Notes: generated by a model not told the origin, from the sequence alone. Counted from the first letter of the stretch, positions 13,592 to 25,232 are shown. The stretch: 64,000 nucleotides of DNA from Enoplolaimus lenunculus (GCA_030248215.1 JASANG010002669.1:1-64000); one strand, 5' to 3'. Program-made: numbers and translations.

Positions 13592-13778
13592 GGCTCATGT
13601 TACTTTAAGGGGCGTCTAGGTTTCTGGTGGGTCCATAAAAAAGAGTAGGTTTAGCTTCTAGGTTACATTTTTTTGCTTAGGCTTAAGCTTAGGTTCAGGG
13701 ACTCATTTTTGCAACGCTTAGGCTTAGGCTTAGGAATACGCTTAATCTACTGTTACGCCCCTCAAAGTAACATTAGCG
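13592..13778. mobile_element. TTAGGC-core MITE, subfamily B
   Basis: Imperfect inverted ends GGCTCATGTTACTTTAAGGG and CTCAAAGTAACATTAGC, flanked on both sides by the exact 8-bp repeat TAGTGTTT. The core is a run of CTTAGG units in two blocks separated by ATTTTTGCAACG. The 8-bp target duplication points to the hAT superfamily. Subfamily B differs from A mainly in the TTACTTTAAGG end word. Confidence 0.85.
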
Positions 13779-14311
13779 TAGTGTTTTATGAGGCAAAGTT
13801 AGTGCCTGAATGTTTGAGGTAGTGATGTTTGGTCACATATTGACGCTGATATATGCATATCATGTCAGAAGCGGTCAAAATGAAAAAAAAAACCGGGCAC
13901 GTACAAACTATGCCTAAGAATGTATCAGCCCCCCAAACAAATTTTGGTCCTTAGAAAGTACCAGCCTCGTTTATACGGTATGCCCCTCCTAAAAACTTTT
14001 AAAGCCCGGGGAGTTGACTACTGGCTTGACGAGAACTTTATCCGAAAGAACTCAAGTTTATTTTTCAAAATGTGTGTTTGCAAATCCGACAGAGACTTAG
14101 GCCGTTCAAAGGGATAGGTGGGGGCTTACATACTTTTGCCTGTTCACATTTGACCGTACCAGTATCAGCCTACCATCACACAATTTGACAGTCTTTATAT
14201 GGTATTAGAAAACGCATCAATTGTATATATTCGTTTGTAACCTAAAACAAACCAATTAACGATAAAAATGCAGATCAGAATCTGGTTCTTTACTGGTTCA
14301 GTTAGTACTTT

Positions 14312-14496
14312 GGCCAATGTTACTTTTAGGGGCGTAACAGTTGATTAAGCGTATTCCTAAGCCTACGCCTAACCCTAAGCGTTGCAAAAATGTGTTCGTA
14401 AACCTAATCCTAAGCAAAAAATGTAACCCAGAACCTAAACCTACTTTTTTATAGACTCAACAGAAACCCTGGACGCCCCTTAAAGTAATATGGACC
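14312..14496. mobile_element. TTAGGC-core MITE, subfamily B (inverted)
   Basis: Begins GGCCAATGTTACTTTTAGGG and ends GGACGCCCC..AAAGTAATATGGACC. Flanks AGTACTTT and AATACTTT are an 8-bp target duplication with one mismatch. The core carries CCTAAGCCTA-type units, the reverse complement of TTAGGC. Confidence 0.85.
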
Positions 14497-15005
14497 AATA
14501 CTTTTACGAGTTTAAATTTAGGCAAAAGAAAGATGTCACAATAAGTGTTGATAATTGTCATCAAGTGTCAAATAATCGTAGGGTTGTCAATATTGTTTTG
14601 TTGTTTGATTAAGTTGGCAAAATACTTTATTTTAGTACAACGGGCAGTTATAAAACAGTACGAGAGCAGAGTGCTGTTTGGTATTAATAGAGCATAATTT
14701 TTTGAACAAATTGCCGTTTTAGGTTTGGTCAGGTTTACGGCAACGATGGGCGTAACTTCTGCCACCGGGCGGAAATTAAGCAGTTTGTAAGCATGGCAAT
14801 TGTATAATTCATTTTTGGTCAGAATTTCGTTTCGGAAAGATATGGATTGATGTTAAAGTCAGTTGCGAACGAGCGTAGCGAGCAAGAAAATATTTATTAA
14901 CGTCTGCAAGCTTTTGTTACAGCCTGTATAAGTTTGTTATTTTTGGCCACTTTGAAACTTTGCTTTTGGTGTGGCGAATGTATACCAATTGACCCGTGTA
15001 TAGAA

Positions 15006-15135
15006 TAGGGCCGGAAGTGTACTATAAGCATATTCCTAAGCCTAAGCCTAAGTCTAAGCGTAAAAATTAATCTAAAACTTAAACTGACTCTTACAGCCCC
15101 TTTGGAAAACGATCCGGCCCTGTTCTATACATGGG
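15006..15135. mobile_element. TTAGGC-core MITE, subfamily A, degraded
   Basis: Contains ATAAGCATATTCCTAAGCCT and a CCGGCCCTGTTCTATACATG end. The left terminus is eroded and no target duplication is visible. Confidence 0.6.
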
Positions 15136-15482
15136 TATGCCAATATGAAATACCGTAAACCGAAGCCGATTCCAGAAAACTGTGTCAGGTTGTTATGACT
15201 CAACATTGACGGATTTACTGGATGAGTATTATTGATTTAATGTTGACTCACTTGATGAAATATTAAAAACAAAGGGTTACGGTATAAACCAGAATTTTGC
15301 CTCGAATATCTTTCCATTTCCTTTTGGGGCCCCACAAATTTTAGTTTTTCGGCAAAACCAGCGATTAATAGTCGGATCGTTTTGCAAATGGATAATTTTG
15401 CACGCAAATTTTACGCTAACTTCAACCTAATTTTTTCGTTTCGTAGTGTTTGCTGCTTCGGGCACCAGGACTTACAAAGTTC

Positions 15483-15633
15483 GGCCAATGTAAAGAACAG
15501 GGGCCTAACAGTATTAAAGCATATTTCTAAGTCTAAGCATAAGCCTAAGCCAAGAAAAAATAGTCTAAAGTTTAAAGCTTACTCTATTGCAGTCCCACAG
15601 AAAATCGTTCCGCCCCTGATCTTTACATGGACC
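15483..15633. mobile_element. TTAGGC-core MITE, subfamily A
   Basis: Starts GGCCAATGTAAAGAACAGGG and ends CCGCCCCTGATCTTTACATG plus GACC. The interior has the family words ATTCCTAAG, AAATAGTCTAAAG and ACTCTATTGCAGTCCCACAG, with only a short TTAGGC-type core. Confidence 0.8.
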
Positions 15634-15769
15634 GAAAGTTCCACAATAAAAATAATTACAAAGTCACAAAAGCTAAACTTTGCTAATGAAGATTGTTTGA
15701 AAATTAAAAACAATTTCTGTCATTCCATAAACTTTACTGTCATATTGTAGAATTTTGATCCCACTTAGA

Positions 15770-16440
15770 AAATCAAGAGCGGAACGTTTTTCGGCGGGAC
15801 TGCAATCGTGTAAAGTTTAAACTTTAGACTAATTTTTGGCTTAGGCTTAGGTAAATGCTTATCCAACGTTGGTTTGTAATTTTTTGCCCAAAATATTGAC
15901 GTTGAATAAGCTTTAAATATAAAAATGCTGTATACATTCTATTCTAAGCATGGCCCATGTAAATATCAGGGGCGAAACCTTTTTCTATGGGACAAGAAAA
16001 AAGTGTAAGCTTAAAAGCTTTAGACTAATTTTTTGTTTGGCTTAGGCTTAGGTAAATGCTTATCCTGACACTGATGCTTGAAAATCTCCTATGCTTCTAT
16101 TACGGCCCTGTTCTATACATTGGTCAATCCTTGCAACGGTTGTCCGAAAGTGTTTTTTATGCTGACAACGTTGGTTTGTAATTTTTTGCCCAAAATATTG
16201 ATGACGTTGAATAAGCTTTAAATATAAAGATGCTGTATACATTCTATTCTAAGCATGGCCCATGTAAATATCAGGGGCGAAACCTTTTTCTATGGGACAA
16301 GAAAAAAGTGTAAGCTTAAAAGCTTTAGACTAATTTTTTGTTTGGCTTAGGTTTAGGAATAAACTCATTCTTACGCTTAGGCTTAGGTTTAGGCACAGGA
16401 CTATGCCTATAATACTGTTCCGACCCTGTTTTTTACATTG
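15770..16440. mobile_element. Nested and duplicated TTAGGC-core MITEs
   Basis: A left-end fragment at about 15778 (GCGGAACGTTTTTCGGCGGG) runs into a segment that occurs twice, starting CAACGTTGGTTTG at 15864 and 16166 (302 bp apart). Each copy carries GGCCCATGTAAATATCAGGG and the start of a subfamily A element. This looks like a local duplication involving the MITE and its flank. Confidence 0.65.
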
Positions 16441-16470
16441 ACCCTAAGTATCTTAGCCCGAAACCTTTGT

Positions 16471-16805
16471 GAATAAACTCATTCGAACGCTTACGCTTAG
16501 GCTTATGACTATGCCTATAATACTGTTCCGACCCTGTTCTTTACATTGACCCTAAGTATCTTAGCCCGAAACCTTTGTGAATAAACTCATTCTAACGCTT
16601 AGGCTTAGGCTTAGGCTTAGGACTATGCCTATAATACTGTTCCGACCCTGTTTTTTACATTGACCCTAAGTATCTTAGCCCGAAACCTTTGTGAATAAAC
16701 TCATTCGAACGCTTACGCTTAGGCTTATGACTATGCCTATAATACTGTTCCGACCCTGTTCTTTACATTGACCCTAAGTATTTTTTGCCCGAAACCCTTG
16801 TGTTT
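16471..16805. repeat. Tandem array of MITE-derived units, 108-114 bp
   Basis: Units starting GAATAAACTCATTC occur at 16471, 16579 and 16693, with a parent-like copy at 16357. Each holds TTACGCTTAGG-type repeats, then CTATAATACTGTTCCGACCC and TTTACATTGACCC, which is the right end of a subfamily A MITE. A MITE end has been amplified in tandem. Confidence 0.8.
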
Positions 16806-17294
16806 AAGCATTTTATCTCTTAGTACAACTTCTTATGGCGTTAACATAAAACCAAACCCAAACAGTAATTATCGCTGAGTGTTTTCATAGATCAGAGTCG
16901 CATGTAAAGGCTACGATTTTCTTTTGAGTTTTCTTACGAAAAGTTAAATCCGCGCAGGCTCTGATTAAATACTTCCGTTCGGTTTTGTTGACAAACACAG
17001 AGAACAAAAATTAGTCGGGTTCTGTACGAACAGAATATTAGTCTGGTTTAGAACGACAGGTTTATAAGTAGGGCAGTAACGTTAATAGATACGATAGAAA
17101 GCTTGTATTGAGGGTGATGTGAAGAGTCTCATCTCATGCATAACATGTTTGAGGCACCGGACTCAGGGCTGCTGCTCCGTAACGAGACGGAATAGATTGT
17201 GACAGAACCTTTGTTGTTTGCCCAATAGGTGAACTTTGCTGCAGGATTCTGCTCAACTTTTCTGTAGCATTGTCAATTATTGTTTAAAATTTCG

Positions 17295-17446
17295 GCCCGT
17301 GTAAAGATCAGGGGCGAAACGTTTTCCTGCGGAACTGGAAAAGAGTAAGCTTAAGCTTTTAGGTTAATTTTTTTGCTTGGCTTAGGCTTCGGCGTAAGAC
17401 TACATTTTTGGCTCAGGCTTAAGCTTAGGCTTAGGCTTAGAAATTA
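17295..17446. mobile_element. TTAGGC-core MITE, subfamily A, truncated
   Basis: Left end GGCCCGTGTAAAGATCAGGG followed by AGAGTAAGCTTAAGC and several CTTAGG units. It stops where the foldback element at 17447 begins, so it was cut by that insertion or is a partial copy. Confidence 0.65.
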
Positions 17447-19183
17447 TGCGTCATCCATTTTATCGTGTGCCCGCCGTGTGGAAAATTGACGCAACCATTT
17501 CCAAGTACGGTTTTGAAAAACGCTTCAAGAAGGAAATTTAATTTGAAAAAATTGGTCTAGTGGGAAATTGAGACAATTTACAAACCGTACTTGTAAATTG
17601 AAATGATATTTTGAGTGTCGATTTCCCAATGGGGAATTTAAATAGGACAGCAGTAGGAAATTGAGACATTTTTAAAACTTAAATAGGAAATTGATAAGCT
17701 AAATTTGCTGTCAAAAAGGAAATTGAAAAGTCACCAAAACTGCAGTGGGAAATGGGCACCCAAATTTCATTTTCAATTTCCCTCACGGTAGTTGAAAATC
17801 AGCAGGGCAGTGGGAAATTGAAAAAATCATAAAAGCGGAAACACTGCTGTAGGTACATGACCTTTGAACTAATCGGTGCAATAATTCGCTTTCAACTATG
17901 ACGGCAGGCGTTTTCGACGTCGGAAGTGAAAGAAAGATTTGGGTGGGATAACCGATCACTCAGACAAGGAATGAGTTTTTCCATTTTTCCATTTTTTCCG
18001 GTCATAATTTTTTTCCGGAAAAAACAATCCAGGGGCGGTAACCGTAGCCCTAAGTCTAAATCTTAGCCTAAGAAGCACTAAGTATAGGAAAAAGTGGCTG
18101 ACGTTTAGGGGGCGTGATGTCTGAAGTAATTGAGCCCAATTCTCGATCATGGTTCTTAGTTCTGTAAACGCCTGTGAAGTCTGTCTGGTATACATTTACG
18201 TAGCAGGGTGCAACCGGAGGTGAAAAATACCGGAGCCGGAGCCGCAGGTGGGGCGAAATTATGTAGTAAAAATGATGGCTAATTAGTTAATTTTAGCCAA
18301 TATCTGCAATATGTTGTTAAGTTGTTTGGTTTTATGTTGATTTTTTGAAAAGTGACAGAAGTCAATCGAAACGAACTAAACAGATAATTTTTGCTAAATT
18401 ATGCAAAACTATTAACACTAATAAATCTTCGCTCGTTTCGTCTATATTCTTAATTAGATCGTAGACACGTTCGGACATAGTAAGTTCAACGTGACTATAT
18501 GCGGCTTCAGTTTGCGGGGGATACCAATTGTAATCACCAATCCTTGAATCAATATACCGTCGTACTCCATAAAAAGTAACTCCAATGTGCGCAAAAAAAT
18601 TGCTGTTCCAATTTTAAACCCAACCTCAGTAAAACTGGTAGCACAAGAAACTCGACCCCAAGCGTCGAATGACCACTAATGTCAAGATATTCAAAATTTC
18701 AATCGCACAACTTCAACCTTGCGACTTGGGTGGCCCATCAAACATCATTTCTAGAAACTCTCATCCTAACCTTCTATTTGAACTTTGAGTTGTAAAATTT
18801 CATCCTTTTAGGGGACAATATCACAATTGAAATTGTAAACTGTAAATTCAATTTTCGATAAGAGGGACAATATCATTTAATTGCTAAACGTTATGCTTCT
18901 CTTTCAATTTCCACTTTGGTAATTGAAGTGTCAAGGCAAAGCGGAAATTGAATTTGGAAAATGGCGCAATTTCCCATTGCCCTTGTTTAAAAAAGCGCTA
19001 GTGGTAAATTGAAGATCAAATAATGCTATCAATTAACTACTTGAGTTTGAAAAATCGATAGCTGTGGGAAATTGAAACAGTTTTGAAATTCCATTTCCTT
19101 TTTGAAGCGTTTTTCAAAACCGTACTTGGAAATGGTTGCGTCAATTTTCCACACGGCGAGCACACATTAAAATGGATGACGCA
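17447..19183. mobile_element. Foldback element with ~95-bp TIRs and GGAAATTGA words
   Basis: The first ~95 bases, starting TGCGTCATCCATTTTA, match the reverse complement of the last ~95, which end TAAAATGGATGACGCA, with few differences. The match runs through a shared GTACGGTTTTGAAAAACGCT block. TTA flanks both ends (17444-17446 and 19184-19186). Inside each arm the word GGAAATTGA or its complement recurs many times (17571-17820 and 18895-19080). The middle contains a half-copy of a CAGGGTGCAACCGGAGG MITE near 18206. No transposase frame seen, so the element is non-autonomous. Confidence 0.8.
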
Positions 19184-19189
19184 TTAACA

Positions 19190-19412
19190 TTGCGTGTAAT
19201 TTGCATGGGGGTTCGCAGATTTGGATTCAAAATTTTCTGTTGAAAGACGGGCGTGCCAAAGTCATGAAACACAATTTTTACAGTATGCTATGTATGGGCC
19301 AATTTTCTGGTAGGGAAAAATTGTGTGGTAGGCAGCTGAGCATTTTATCACAAAAATTTTTAAACCGAGGGCTTGCGCCTTCACGCTTGCTTCCCTCTCT
19401 GGATCCACTAGT
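19190..19412. mobile_element. Element ending GGATCC.CTAG, same family as 63307-63508
   Basis: Shares TTTACAGTATGCTATGTATG, an ATTGGGAAAA-like word and TCTGGATCCACTAG with the element at 63307-63508. Boundaries are approximate. Confidence 0.45.
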
Positions 19413-19511
19413 GGTTGTTAGTTTGTGAACAAGCCTATACTTAGTACATCTGCTTGTTTTAAACCAATGTTTGTATACTAAAGTATTATATACCAATACC
19501 TAAGATATTTT

Positions 19512-19708
19512 GGCCAACGTTACTTTAAGGGGCGTAACAGTAGATTAAGCGTATTCCTAAGCATAAGCTTAAGCCTAAGCGTTGAAAAAAATGATTTCCT
19601 AAGCCTAAGCCTAAGCCTAAGCAAACAATATAACCTGGAATCAAACCTACTTTTTTATAGACCCAAAGGAAACCTGGACTCTGGACTCTCCTTAGAGTAA
19701 CGTGGGCC
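19512..19708. mobile_element. TTAGGC-core MITE, subfamily B
   Basis: Starts GGCCAACGTTACTTTAAGGG and ends AGAGTAACGTGGGCC. Both flanks carry the exact 8-bp target duplication GATATTTT. The core has a run of CCTAAG units. Confidence 0.88.
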
Positions 19709-21094
19709 GATATTTTCATGAAAGCGAACGGTTGCTCAATTCACATCGCCGTGGGATAATTTGATATTTGAGCTTTGCTGTGTTGGATTTAAATGTTTCA
19801 AAGACACTAAAAACCACCCAAGTGAACGGCTGTCAAGATGAGTATATTTTCATAAAATATAAAAGATAAGATTGTATTTAACGGTTGCAAAGGTACAAAA
19901 GATACCGTGGATCATATAATGGACATTTTCGGCCCTCGTCCCGGCCGTAATATTTCTGCAGAGTCAAAACAAATTTTTAACCCACAAACATTTTATCTGA
20001 TCCTTCAGTAATCTTCCTGCCACCTTACGACCAATTCCTTGTTATGGCTCTAGAGTATATGTATTGCAAAACCTGAAAATTTGAATCTACAGGACTGTAA
20101 AATACGGCGCGCTTAGGCTTAGGCTTACGCTTAGGCTTAGCAAATCATCGCTTAGGCTTAAGCTTAGGCTTAGGAATACGCTAATATTGGTCAAATATCT
20201 TAAGTATTGGTATATGAACGATGGGTGAATCAATTATTATTTGCTGAAATTTAATACCGTTTCATTGTATGGTTTTGGTTTGAAGCCTAATACCTTCTAG
20301 GGTTACTAGGTTCAGTTGGAAACTTTTTTGGTCGAAAAAAATCAGGCTTCATGAGGGGTATCATTGGGCTGTGGCGTCCGCTTGGTCACATGCAATGCCA
20401 GAATTTCGAGTGGAATTTACCACAGTTGTATGCATGCAGTTGAAAAATCGGCCGTGAGAAAAGTTGAATAGCGTTACTCATAGCGGCTCATGCAAAGATC
20501 AGGGGTGGAACGTTGTTGTGTGGAACTAGAAAAGAGTAAGCTTAAGCTTAAGACTATTTTTTGCTTGGCTTAGGCTTAGGCTTAGGTTTAGGCTTAGGAA
20601 TATGCTCATTCTTACGCTTAGGATTAGGCTTAGGCGGCCCATGTATAGAACAGGGCTCTGCTTCATAACCAGGATTAGGTACTGGATATAACCAAAAGCA
20701 AACCTGGTTTTCCGGTTATTTTGCAAAGTGGTGTAATAAAACGGAAAAAACTTATTTAAAAATATATTAATTTTACAAAATAACTTGAGTAACAGCGACA
20801 AATTGTCTCGGAAAACTAAAACAAAGCGGATGTTTGCCTGTAGTGTCAGGGACAATGATTTACATAATTTTGCAACACCAGTTTGACAAGATTTACTAGA
20901 CGCTTTTTGCATGTAGTTAATATATCCGCGATAGAGATGATTTGGAAGCATATACATTTGGCTTAATTTTACTAGCGATGGTTTTACTGATACATTCCAC
21001 TTCATTGATCTTAAAATGATTGCTATATATAATACATTTTGATTTAGCTGTTTTCGTTTTATCTACAATTCCCTCCCAGCTGTGTAATGCGCTA
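19709..21094. other. Intergenic, MITE fragments
   Basis: Contains a core fragment of subfamily B (about 20105-20195) and a subfamily A copy (about 20487-20655, GCAAAGATCAGGGGTGGAAC to GGCCCATGTATAGAACAGGG). The remainder is AT-rich and I see no gene in it. Confidence 0.55.
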
Positions 21095-21262
21095 ACTGTT
21101 TCATTCATAGAGTATACTATGACAACTATTAAATACAGTAATGTACGAGCAATACATACACTGCGAGCAGTGTTTATAACGTATATGCGCAGTGCAAAAT
21201 CTGCATAAGACATGAGAGCCCCCTCGGGTTCGAGCGTCAAGCTCCTATAGCTTAGTGGTCCC
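21095..21262 (+). mobile_element. tRNA-like TIR element, truncated copy
   Basis: Shares AATGTACGAGCAATACA, ATATGCGCAGTGCAAAATCT and CTCGGGTTCGAGCGTCAAGC with the fuller copies at 49998-50264 and (inverted) 24527-24800. The copy ends within the tRNA-like box A (CTATAGCTTAGTGG). It lies just upstream of the fusogen start codon, so it may overlap that promoter. Confidence 0.65.
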
Positions 21263-21354
21263 TGGTCAAACACACAAAATATTATCAATTTTAGTAATGC
21301 TAAAGTAGTTTTAACCACAAAACGTGCTAATAATTTAGCGTGTGTGTGCCCAAA

Positions 21355-23834
21355 ATGGTTCTGTTCATCCGAATTCACTTTTTCAATCAGGTTTGGTGCC
21401 TATTTTCGGTTCTGGTTCTCATATCGCAAGCCGCCGATTCTGGCTCGTCAATCCCGTTGAAACCACCTGTACGATGTCACGGATTGGTGCCAAATATTGC
21501 TCGTGGCGAGTACACGTTTCACGATAATGAAACATTTCAAATACGGCTAACGACCAACGTCAAACTTCAAATGGATCTTAATCATCGTGGATGCTTTCAA
21601 ATTGATTTAGATCCAAGCGACACCTCGTCTTCGGAGAGTAGCGGTAGCTCGGACACGGAGCCCCCGTCGAACCCACCCCAAATCCCTCTTGAACGTGACG
21701 AGTTAGCTATTAACTCGTCATATGACGTCACTACTGAAGCTTTGACGACGTCATCACTATCCAATCAGCGACAAGTAAAATCGCTATTTTACGCAGTTGA
21801 GTATCATTCGTTCGCTGAAGTATACGCGTTTCGATCGAGTTATATTTTTGGAGTACCTGAATTTCACTCGCGGTGCAAATGCGACTGCCCAGGTGGATCT
21901 CACTTCTGTACCCCGCCATATGGAAAATCTCACTGTGCCCGTGGAGTGAATTTAACCTACCCTCGGAGCGGGTCAAACGTTTGCGTCCGGGTGTTCCATC
22001 GCGATGCTCAAAATCACGGGTGCCCTTCACCTGCCAGTAGTGTCGACGAAACAGGGGCGACATTTTGTTGCGAGGTACAAGTCGAACCGTTTGAGGGTCG
22101 AACATTCAAGGCTGTCCAACTGTCACAACCAAATCCTAAAGTAGTCGTGCTAATCACAATCTACGCTGCGGTTTCAGGCAAATGGAAACTGTTTCGCAGC
22201 TATCGCCGAGTGATATTACCCTACAAAGGTAATTATTTGCATTTGAACGGGTTTGACAACGTTGCTGATATGTTCGTATTCGCTGACGCTAATCAGGCAC
22301 GATTTGGGTTGCACACTGGCAGTTCGTATTTCTACGAAATTTCTGGTCAAAATTCGCGTCAAAATTTTGATCTGCGTGAATTTCCTGACGCTGTGAACGG
22401 ATTACACCAGCGCAGTCCGTCAAAATACGGCTGGCTTAGGTACGACACACAGTCGAAACAATGGAGCGTCGACAATCCTTTGGTATCGATCCCTGAATTG
22501 CATCGGCCTCTGATTACCGACTGCTACAACCAACGCTACATCGACTCGTATCAGGTTAATAGCGAAATTCTGGTCATTCGAGATGCCACCGGCCACCTGA
22601 ATTCTGAACCTTTTTTAGGTTACTCTGTCCTAGCTCGAGAGCGCTATTTAGCCAATCTGACGCTAAATCTTGGCGAACATGGCGGCGGTGATCCGATTGC
22701 TACTGGTAATCTAGACGCATATCTTCAATCTCAAGCGTCGCTGATTGCGTTGCATCGAGCACAGAGTGCACCAACGTTACGACTTGATCTTGCGTTAAGA
22801 CAAAAAATGACCATTACGTCACATTTACACGCGAGTTACGTTGAAGATTTCAACGCCAGCGTTCGATACGATAAATATGGCGTAAAATATTTGAATTTGA
22901 CGCTGATTCGGGCGTCTGGACACTTTGTATTGCAAGTTTACGCGAGACAAAGCGACACGTCACTTGATGCGGCGTTCAGCGTGGCGACAAATTTGCCGTT
23001 TGCAACAAATTATACGGAAATTTTAGCGATTCCGAACGAAGTAACGATTTCCTATACTTTGAAATAATTTTTTAGTTATCTTTTTGGTACCATTCCCACA
23101 AACCGCAATGTCAGTATACGGATTCTTACTGTACACAGTAAATACCAATGAGTTGATTAATCCACTCATTGGAGATAATTGATTATTTCTTCTGAGTTTA
23201 TAACTGTAGATATCAACTCACTCTGAGCTGATTTAATTTCGGGGGAGTTGAGTAACTAAATCAGAATGAGTTCAATCGATTCAGAATTCTGAGTTCTGAA
23301 AGTCCTTCAGAGCTCACGCTTCTGAGTGGATTCAACTCATTCTGAGTTAAAATCAACTCCAATTAACGGTTTACTGCACAAAATCACACACGAGTTTGGT
23401 TAAAATTTCAGATCAGCTCCGCTCGATTCGTTTGTTTGCATCCAGCTAAAAAACCAACTGCAAAACTGTGCAAAATGGCAAGTTTCATACGCGAACCAGC
23501 AATCTGGTTTGAGTTACGGTCAACGTTCGTCGAAAGTATTGGCGAATGCTTAGGGTGTAATGAAAGGATAGGCACCCCAGAAACTGGATGGGGGTCAAGT
23601 TTTTGGTCAATTTTCAACCCACGAAACTGGTTTAACGGTATCGATTCGTGGACAGAAGGTGTCGCGTTGGTTGCTGAGCTACTAGCTGGACTAATTGTTG
23701 CAATAATTGTTATTGGAATCTTTCGAAAAATTATCCTTCCACTTGCTTGTTGGGCGTTGAAAACTACAAGTACAGATCAGTGTCAGCAGCAACAAAAGAA
23801 AACTACCGAAATTGTCAAAAATATTAATGTGTAA
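21355..23834 (+). CDS. eff-1: EFF-1/AFF-1-family cell-cell fusogen
   Basis: EFF-1/AFF-1 proteins fuse somatic cells by acting on both plasma membranes. Exon 1 is 21355-23040 and exon 2 is 23412-23834, joined in phase 0 (GAA|GTAACG, TTTCAG|ATC), giving 702 residues against 589-658 in C. elegans AFF-1 and EFF-1. The start ATG follows an in-frame TAA at 21331. Residues 1-26 are a signal peptide (hydrophobic core LFSVLVLIS). Family marks are SIPLKPPVRCHGLVP near the N-terminus, SSYIFGVP, the cysteine block CKCDCPGGSHFC, and FCCEVQVEP. Exon 2 adds further cysteines, a Trp-rich juxtamembrane stretch (FNPRNWFNGIDSW), one membrane segment (about 645-667, LLAGLIVAIIVIGIF) and a short basic/Gln-rich tail. 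Family structure resembles class II fusion proteins, but this is a host gene. A 1.7 kb exon is unusually long beside its intron-rich neighbours. Confidence 0.92.
23131..23380. mobile_element. ACTGTAAA-ended palindromic MITE in fusogen intron
   Basis: Begins CAGTAAATACCAATGAGTTG and ends with a degraded complement. It is rich in AACTCA and GAGTTGATTAATC words. It fills most of the 371-bp fusogen intron, so the intron is largely transposon. Related copies are at 41973, 42769, 44683 and 52238. Confidence 0.7.
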
Positions 23835-24526
23835 AATATGAATGTAATTTCCAAGATATCCATACTAATCTATGTCTATACAAAGCTGGAATGCCCCATC
23901 CCCACATATGTATTTTGGGCAACTTTCCAGCATACTTTGTTTACAATATTTTCTTGGAACAGAAACGTGATTGTTTTGTGGAAAGAAAATTTGCATACAG
24001 ATTTTCGTTTTATTCGCAGCTTTTGCGTATTGCACATAGCCGGCAGACTAGTTTGCACTAAACGTCGTTTAAAAACAATTGTGTTTAGATTTTCTCCGTA
24101 GAATTATTTTACAGTGAATTTTGTATCTTAAAAATTAAATTTTGTTTTAGGCTGCAATTATATGTTGGTCAAAAATATAATTTAGGTTTTAGCCTTCATT
24201 TTAAGTAGTAATTGAATAGATCATTTCGCCTTTTACTAATAATTGCGTTTCGGACCAAGCTATGTGCATTCATATCTCGGAAGAACACAAAACTGTGCTA
24301 CAACTATTACGTACATATCCCAGCATCTTGAAACCAGCAAGGAATGAAGTCAGTTGTAAAACGCCAGGCCGGAAAGTATATTTTTCACACAAATTTTAAG
24401 CAATTCGATATATGAATAGATTGTACTTAATCAGTTTCAACTGAATTATCTTCAGGCGTCTTTAACTTGTATTGAAGGTTACGCAGCGTTCACAATATAA
24501 AATTTCATTTTACCAGCAAAAATGGT
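23835..24526. other. 3' flank of the fusogen gene
   Basis: Probable 3' UTR, then intergenic DNA. A possible weak polyadenylation signal ATTAAA is at 24134-24139. I saw no other gene. Confidence 0.4.
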
Positions 24527-24800
24527 TAACCCTTTCTCACATGAATATTTTCTATTTCCCCTGAGACCTACTTTTATGCTAGGATTCGAACTCCAGTGAC
24601 TGGAGTGGGAGGCATATACCATCACCACTCAGCTATAGAAGCTTGACGCTCGAGCCCGAGGGGGCTCCCACGTCTTGTGGTGATTTAGTACTACGTATAC
24701 GTGTTGCAATTGTTAAACACGGTACAATATATATTATATAACGTATATACACTGCGCTTTGTTGCCTATAGGCAACTCAATGTGAGAAGAGGTTACAGAT
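24527..24800 (-). mobile_element. tRNA-like element with AACCCTTTCTCA ends
   Basis: The ends AACCCTTTCTCACATGAA and CAATGTGAGAAGAGGTT are inverted. On the minus strand it carries a tRNA-like region with box A (TAGCTGAGTGGTGATGG) and box B (GAGTTCGAATCC), followed by CTCGGGCTCGAGCG in the order seen at 49998-50264. The box A/box B pair suggests an RNA polymerase III promoter inside a TIR element. Confidence 0.7.
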
Positions 24801-25101
24801 AGTAAACTGAAAATTTTTCGCTTAAAGGTAGGGTTAACAAGTGGTAATTTTCAAAATTGCCACGCGTTAAGCCTACTTACCCCAACGCAAATTTTGCGTT
24901 GAGCCTACTCCAACGCGTGTCCCAGACCACTTTGTGACACACGTTATGGTAGGCTTATCATAAATACTCTTCAATTCTATTCATGTACGTATAATACATC
25001 AGGAGATATGTGTGTAACAATTTGTTGCACACCTTTAATTTTAATTAAAACGCGTAAATTTCAAAATCGTCTTTTTTCAATCGTAGACACATCTTCATTT
25101 T

Positions 25102-25232
25102 GGCCCATTAAGGGGCGTCCAGGTTTCTGCTGGGTCTATAAAAGAGAAGGTTTAGATTTATAGATTACATTTTTTGCTTAGGCTTAGGCTTAGGCTTATG
25201 CTTGAACACGCTTAATCTACTGTTACGCCCCT
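25102..25232. mobile_element. TTAGGC-core MITE, subfamily B, short
   Basis: GGCCCATTAAGGGGCGTCCA at the left, TCTACTGTTACGCCCCTTAA at the right, with a core of three TTAGGC units between TTTTTTGC and TTATGC. The terminal ATGTTACTT is missing. Confidence 0.75.

Noticed and set aside
20100-20660. A chromosome end (true telomere)
   Set aside because: TTAGGC units occur in short blocks between fixed MITE ends throughout the window, not as a long terminal array.
21355-23834. An old virus envelope gene
   Set aside because: The fold class is shared with class II viral fusion proteins, but the sequence marks are those of the animal EFF-1/AFF-1 family and no other element parts flank it.
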